NCBI GenBank assembly: GCA_002887195.1
Contig: PJAB01002131.1
Location: forward strand, 1-10,343
Reading direction: 5' to 3'
Origin: Chrysochromulina parva
Lineage: Eukaryota; Haptophyta; Prymnesiales; Chrysochromulinaceae
Length of the DNA stretch: 10,343 nucleotides
Under the pieces are notes generated by a model, which saw only the letters and a list, made by a program, of their open reading frames with translations, was not told the origin of the DNA and did not search any database. Numbering within the stretch: position 1 is the stretch's first letter; each line of letters opens with the position of its first letter. A program made the translations under genes and the position numbers. This document shows, in pieces, positions 7,630 to 10,343 of the stretch.

Positions 7630-7820
7630 CCCCCGGCGTCCACCTCGAAGTCCATGTGCAGACGGGCCGCCGGCACTCCGTAGAAGCGCTTGCAACATAC
7701 TACAAGCTGCGCGATCTGCTGCGGCTCCTGGACCACCTGGCACGCAACCGCGTGAGCGCTTGCGTCTAGGCGCTGCGCAAGGGGGGCGTGGGGTCCCATC
7801 GGTTGCGCGCCACCTTCCGC
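7630..7820 (+). repeat. OmpA-like module, copy 1 (5'-truncated, TAG inside)
   Basis: Translation reads PPGVHLEVH..., then ALATYYKL and HLARNRVSACV, then TAG (7767-7769), and resumes in the same frame with ALRKGGVGSHRLRATFRGG. It aligns closely with copy 3 (HPGVALEVHG, ALARYYKR, HLARNRSEACVRAL). The sequence just before 7630 may hold the preceding helix in another frame, but this is not clear. Confidence 0.6.
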
Positions 7821-7991
7821 GGGGGCGAGGCCGTCGACAAGGTCGAATTCCGCCTCGAGACCCCACGCAGCTCTCGCTTGGGCGACCACTTGTCGGGTCT
7901 CACGCCCAAGCGCATCGACTTCACCGTCGCTTCGCCCGCGCTCACGGGAGCGCGTCAAGAGGTATCAATGGCGCTGGAGAAGGCGACTGGC

Positions 7992-8300
7992 GATTTGAAT
8001 GTTTTCTTCCGCTCGGCGCACACCGAGCCGGATCACTGGTCCCACTTTCTGCGCGTGCCGCCCGGGCTGCGCGTCGTCGTGCTCCATACAGCGAGCGACA
8101 CGCGCATCGTTGAGGGCGTCGTTAGCAGCGGCGACGAGAGCAAGTGCGTGCTCTTGGGCAGCCATCCGTCTCGGCAGCTCTATTGCCAGGAGCATTACAC
8201 ACTCGAACTCGAAGGGGGCAGCTACTTTGCGCTCGACCCGAACGCGCTGCTCCGCACGGGCGTGCAGGACGTGGTGATGCGGGTCACCTGGGCGACGCGG
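7992..8300 (+). repeat. Beta-rich HWS module, copy 1
   Basis: Open in frame, starting at DLNVFFRSA, then DHWSHFLRVPPGLRVVVLH, EHYTLELEGG and VQDVVMRVTW. It matches the later copies in the order strand - HWS - strand - 'Y.LE' - 'VxDxxxxRxTW'. It probably forms a beta sandwich; no known family is assigned. Confidence 0.5.
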
Positions 8301-8316
8301 GTCACCTGGGCGACGC
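8281..8316 (+). repeat. 18-bp exact tandem duplication
   Basis: The 18-base unit at 8281-8298 is repeated exactly at 8299-8316. It keeps frame and doubles the peptide VTWATR at the end of the first beta module. Other copies of the module have a single such segment, so this looks like a recent insertion. Confidence 0.9.
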
Positions 8317-8420
8317 GTATGGTACGTTGCTACCTTTCTTCGGGAGATGCGAACGTCTATCGCAGCGTACAAGCGCAGGAGGCGTATGCACGTATACGGG
8401 CCTTCCTCGAGAAGCACGAC

Positions 8421-8760
8421 ATCATCTTTGATGGCTCGGCCGTCAGCCAGGTCGTCAAGATCACAGGTCATCAAGATCACGCAGGCGTGGATCATCCACC
8501 ACTCGGACCCGCAGGTGCGCGCCGCCAAGTGCACGACAATCTCGGGCGTCGCAGGGATCCTCAATTGAGGTGCACGGCAAGACGGCCGCCGCCGAGTCCG
8601 CACCTCGGCGACTTGCAGACCACTTTGCCAAGCACCCGAAGTACGACGTGCAGGAGCTCATGGACAAGCTCGCCATGCACCGCGCATAGGCGTGCCTTGA
8701 GGCGCTCGTGCACTCGGGCGTGCCGGCCAGCCAGCTGTACTTCTCGTTCCGTGGGCGCGA
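8421..8760 (+). repeat. OmpA-like module, copy 2 (frameshifted, deleted, TAG inside)
   Basis: It begins IIFDGSAVSQV in one frame. A 16-bp duplication then moves the reading to a frame giving ITQAWIIHHSDPQV and GVAGIL. After an apparent loss of about eight residues it resumes in yet another frame as SIEVHGKT, RLADHFAKHPK and KLAMHRA, then TAG (8687-8689), then ACLEALVHSGV. Alignment to copy 3 (IRFASAADKGL, DAWSVDHPDQ, EIARIL, LEVHGES, EACVRAL) is clear through each break. Confidence 0.6.
8448..8479 (+). repeat. 16-bp tandem duplication causing a frameshift
   Basis: CAGGTCGTCAAGATCA at 8448-8463 is followed directly by CAGGTCATCAAGATCA at 8464-8479, with one mismatch. Sixteen is not a multiple of three. 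Removing one copy rejoins AVSQV to IKITQAW in the frame expected from the sister module. Confidence 0.9.
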
Positions 8761-8819
8761 CGGCGCGAGCACAGTGGACTTCATCCCCGAGGGAACATCC
8801 TCGGCCCCAAGTTTGGCCA

Positions 8820-9090
8820 AGCAGCCGGTGCAGCTAGAGAAGGCGCCGCTACTTGCTGGCATCCCCTTCGAGGTGCGCCTCAAGGCGGGGGGCTGCATGT
8901 AGCGCACGACGACGAAGGCCGAGCCCGAGGTCCTCGTGCCCCTTCCCCACAAGGAGCGACTGATCGTGGGCCAGATGTACGTATTCGAAGCCTTCGCGGG
9001 GCCAGACACCGATCCGAACTTGTGCGAGTTTACCATCGACCCCGACCAGGTGCACGATTTGGATATCCTCGAGATCAGGCTGCCGTGCGC
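8820..9090 (+). repeat. Beta-rich module, partial copy with TAG
   Basis: The frame reads FEVRLKAGGCM, then TAG (8900-8902), then RTTTKAEPEVLVPLPHKERL, IVGQMYVFEAF, CEFTIDPDQ and VHDLDILEIRLP. The second half matches the 'VGQ.Y.L' and 'VDQPIVLSLRW' parts of the next module. The HWS part is not recognisable. Confidence 0.5.
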
Positions 9091-9108
9091 CGCGGCGCTG
9101 CGGGCGCG

Positions 9109-9407
9109 TTGACCGTGCGCTGCCGCCACGCGGTCGAGGAGGGCCATTGGTCGCGCAAGCTGCATATGCCGGTGGCAGTGAGCTACCACGTGCTCGACCA
9201 CGTGGGCACTGTCGCCTCAATGGGCCAGGCGAGCGGGCACACTCCCACGCCACTCAATACGTTCGGCCTCGTTGTGGGCCAAGCGTACCGACTTCGCATG
9301 TCCGAGACGCGACAGATCGTCGCCAGCGAGCTCACGGACGCGTTCACCATGGGCGCGACGATGTCGACCAGCCCATCGTGCTGTCGCTGCGCTGGCAGAC
9401 GGCGCCC
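9109..9407 (+). repeat. Beta-rich HWS module, copy 2
   Basis: LTVRCRHAVEEGHWSRKL, VSYHVLDHVGTV and GLVVGQAYRLRM are read in one frame. Near 9345-9370 the reading moves to another frame to give DDVDQPIVLSLRWQT. It follows the previous module directly, with a likely one-base loss near 9085-9110 at the junction. Confidence 0.55.
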
Positions 9408-9689
9408 GTGACCCTCGTCGTCGAGGCGAGCGAGCGTGCGTCGCGCGAGGGCCACTGGTCAGCTGCGCTGCCGCTGCCGCCTCTCTTCGACATCGTGCTC
9501 GTGCATGCGGGGCTCGGGGAGGTTGTGTCCGAGTTTCTCGTCGCGGGCGAGACGGGGCGCTTATGCAGGCGCGAGCTCGACCGTTCACAGCTCTATGTTG
9601 ATGAGAAGTACGTGGTGCAGCTCGGTTGCTCATCGCGCGTGCAGCTCGATCGGGCGAGTGCCCAGCTCGGCGCTCTGCTCAAGAGCCGG
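9408..9689 (+). repeat. Beta-rich HWS module, copy 3 (intact frame)
   Basis: VTLVVEASERASREGHWSAA, FDIVLVHAGLGEVVSEFLV and YVDEKYVVQLG are uninterrupted and lead straight into an intact OmpA-like module. This is the best reference copy of the beta module in the window. Confidence 0.55.
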
Positions 9690-10050
9690 GTGATCCGGTT
9701 CGCGAGCGCGGCCGACAAGGGGCTGCGTGCCACCGAGGATGCATGGTCGGTCGACCATCCCGACCAGACGCTCAAGGCGCAGAACCACAATCTCATCGAC
9801 GAGATCGCTCGTATCTTGGGCGAGCACCCGGGCGTTGCGCTCGAGGTTCATGGCGAGAGTGTCCGTCTGGACGAGGCGCCCGATGCGCTCGCCCGCTACT
9901 ACAAGCGGCGGCCAAAGGAGGACGCACAGCTGCTTTCGATGCACCTCGCGCGCAACCGCTCCGAGGCCTGCGTGCGTGCGCTCGTGGCGCGCAATAAGAC
10001 GCTCGAGAAGCGTCTCTCGGTCTGCCGCGCGCGCACGGGGAAGCCCCAGA
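9690..10050 (+). repeat. OmpA-like module, copy 3 (intact frame)
   Basis: VIRFASAADKGL, NLIDEIARILGEHPGVALEV, HGESV, then LSMHLARNRSEACVRALVAR and KRLSVCRARTG. The order strand - helix - strand with VHG - helix with LS..LARNR - strand matches the OmpA/Pal C-terminal fold (family knowledge), where the usual motif is GHTD...LS..RA..V...L. The bacterial D and R peptidoglycan-binding residues are not clearly kept. Confidence 0.55.
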
Positions 10051-10106
10051 CCGAGTTCGTGCCAAGCGCACTGCTTGGGCTGAGCGGCACCGGCTTCCAG
10101 CCGACC

Positions 10107-10343
10107 GTGATCGAGTTCAAGGTCGCGGCCAACACAGAGTTGATGACGACTCGGTCGAGGTTTACCTCGAGGTACGTGGCGAGACGAGCGGCGCGGACGC
10201 GACTCCGCGCCAACTCGCCTCGTACCTGAGCATGGACCGCATCAAGCATGTGGGGCCGATCATGGACAAGCTCGCGGAGATGCGTGCAAATGCATGCATT
10301 GGCACGCTCGTGCAGCTGGGCATTCGGCGCGAACGGCTCCTCC
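10107..10343 (+). repeat. OmpA-like module, copy 4 (deleted inside, cut by window edge)
   Basis: It starts VIEFKVAANTEL. After loss of roughly 25 residues compared with copy 3, it continues in another frame as DDDSVEVYLEVRGETSG, RQLASYLSMDR, KLAEMRANACIGTLVQLGI and RRERLL at the right edge. The frame change lies near 10135-10145. Confidence 0.5.

Larger units (their letters stand above)
7630..10343 (+). pseudogene. Decaying tandem array of OmpA-like and beta-rich modules, both ends incomplete
   Basis: Conceptual translation shows one protein family spread over all three plus frames. OmpA-like segments repeat the patterns 'I.F..(S/A)A', 'LEVHG' and 'L...RNR..AC..AL', and beta-rich modules repeat 'HWS..L', 'Y.L' and '(V/L)(Q/D)..(I/V)...LRW'. 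Breaks seen: TAG at 7767-7769, 8687-8689 and 8900-8902; a 16-bp tandem duplication at 8448-8479; a TGA at 9110-9112 with the likely frame moving to the next one near 9085-9110; a frame change near 9345-9370; and internal deletions near 8563 and 10135-10145. The array starts mid-module, so the 5' end is missing or diverged, and it runs off the right edge. The stretch about 9380-10135 remains open. Introns cannot explain missing protein segments. Assembly error is possible but would need many independent events. The OmpA resemblance is from motifs only. Confidence 0.65.

Noticed and set aside
7630..10343. A spliced, intact gene in place of a pseudogene
   Set aside because: Several breaks remove protein segments or duplicate 16 bases, which introns cannot repair. 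The TAG codons sit inside aligned module sequence without convincing GT-AG pairs around them.
1..10343. CRISPR arrays, tRNA or rRNA genes, transposons
   Set aside because: No regularly spaced repeats, no tRNA-like cloverleaf or rRNA sequence, and no transposase or long terminal inverted repeats were seen.

Overview
The window looks like nuclear DNA of a GC-rich unicellular eukaryote, probably an alga such as a haptophyte or stramenopile. The reasons are a DRG2-type GTPase, a CS-domain gene that only makes sense with a 101-nt GT-AG intron removed, a DUF1917/CCCH protein, and a FISHAWG-type TIR-like protein of a style common in algal protists. There are no bacterial ribosome-binding sites or operon signals. 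The lineage is inferred, and the sequence cannot fix the species.

Layout. Positions 1-4663 hold three minus-strand genes, tightly packed head to tail. Reading in transcription order they are: a two-exon CS-domain (CacyBP/SIP-like) protein; a membrane-associated FAD monooxygenase of the kynurenine 3-monooxygenase type; and a DUF1917 (BLES03/C11orf68-like, eIF4E-like fold) protein fused to a CCCH zinc finger and a long acidic/basic tail, which runs off the left edge. A gap of about 240 bases (4664-4904) separates the CS gene from a divergent plus-strand DRG2-like GTPase (4905-6125), so it probably carries a shared promoter. A 533-base non-coding stretch follows, then a minus-strand TIR-like gene (6659-7510) that converges on DRG2.

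From about 7630 to the right edge the plus strand carries a broken array of repeated protein modules. OmpA-like segments (a short beta strand ending in a VHG-like motif, then a helix with the RNR.xAC pattern) alternate with beta-rich modules marked by an HWS motif. The array has three in-frame TAG codons, a 16-bp tandem duplication that shifts frame, two probable single-base frameshifts and at least two internal deletions. It is best read as a decaying pseudogene, or less likely as a badly assembled or TAG-readthrough gene. One stretch (about 9380-10135) is still open over a complete module pair.

Functional links between neighbours are weak. DRG2 and the DUF1917/CCCH protein both suggest translation or RNA biology and the CS protein suggests co-chaperone work, but nothing shows that they act together. 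The most unusual items are the DUF1917-CCCH fusion and the eukaryotic OmpA-like repeat array.
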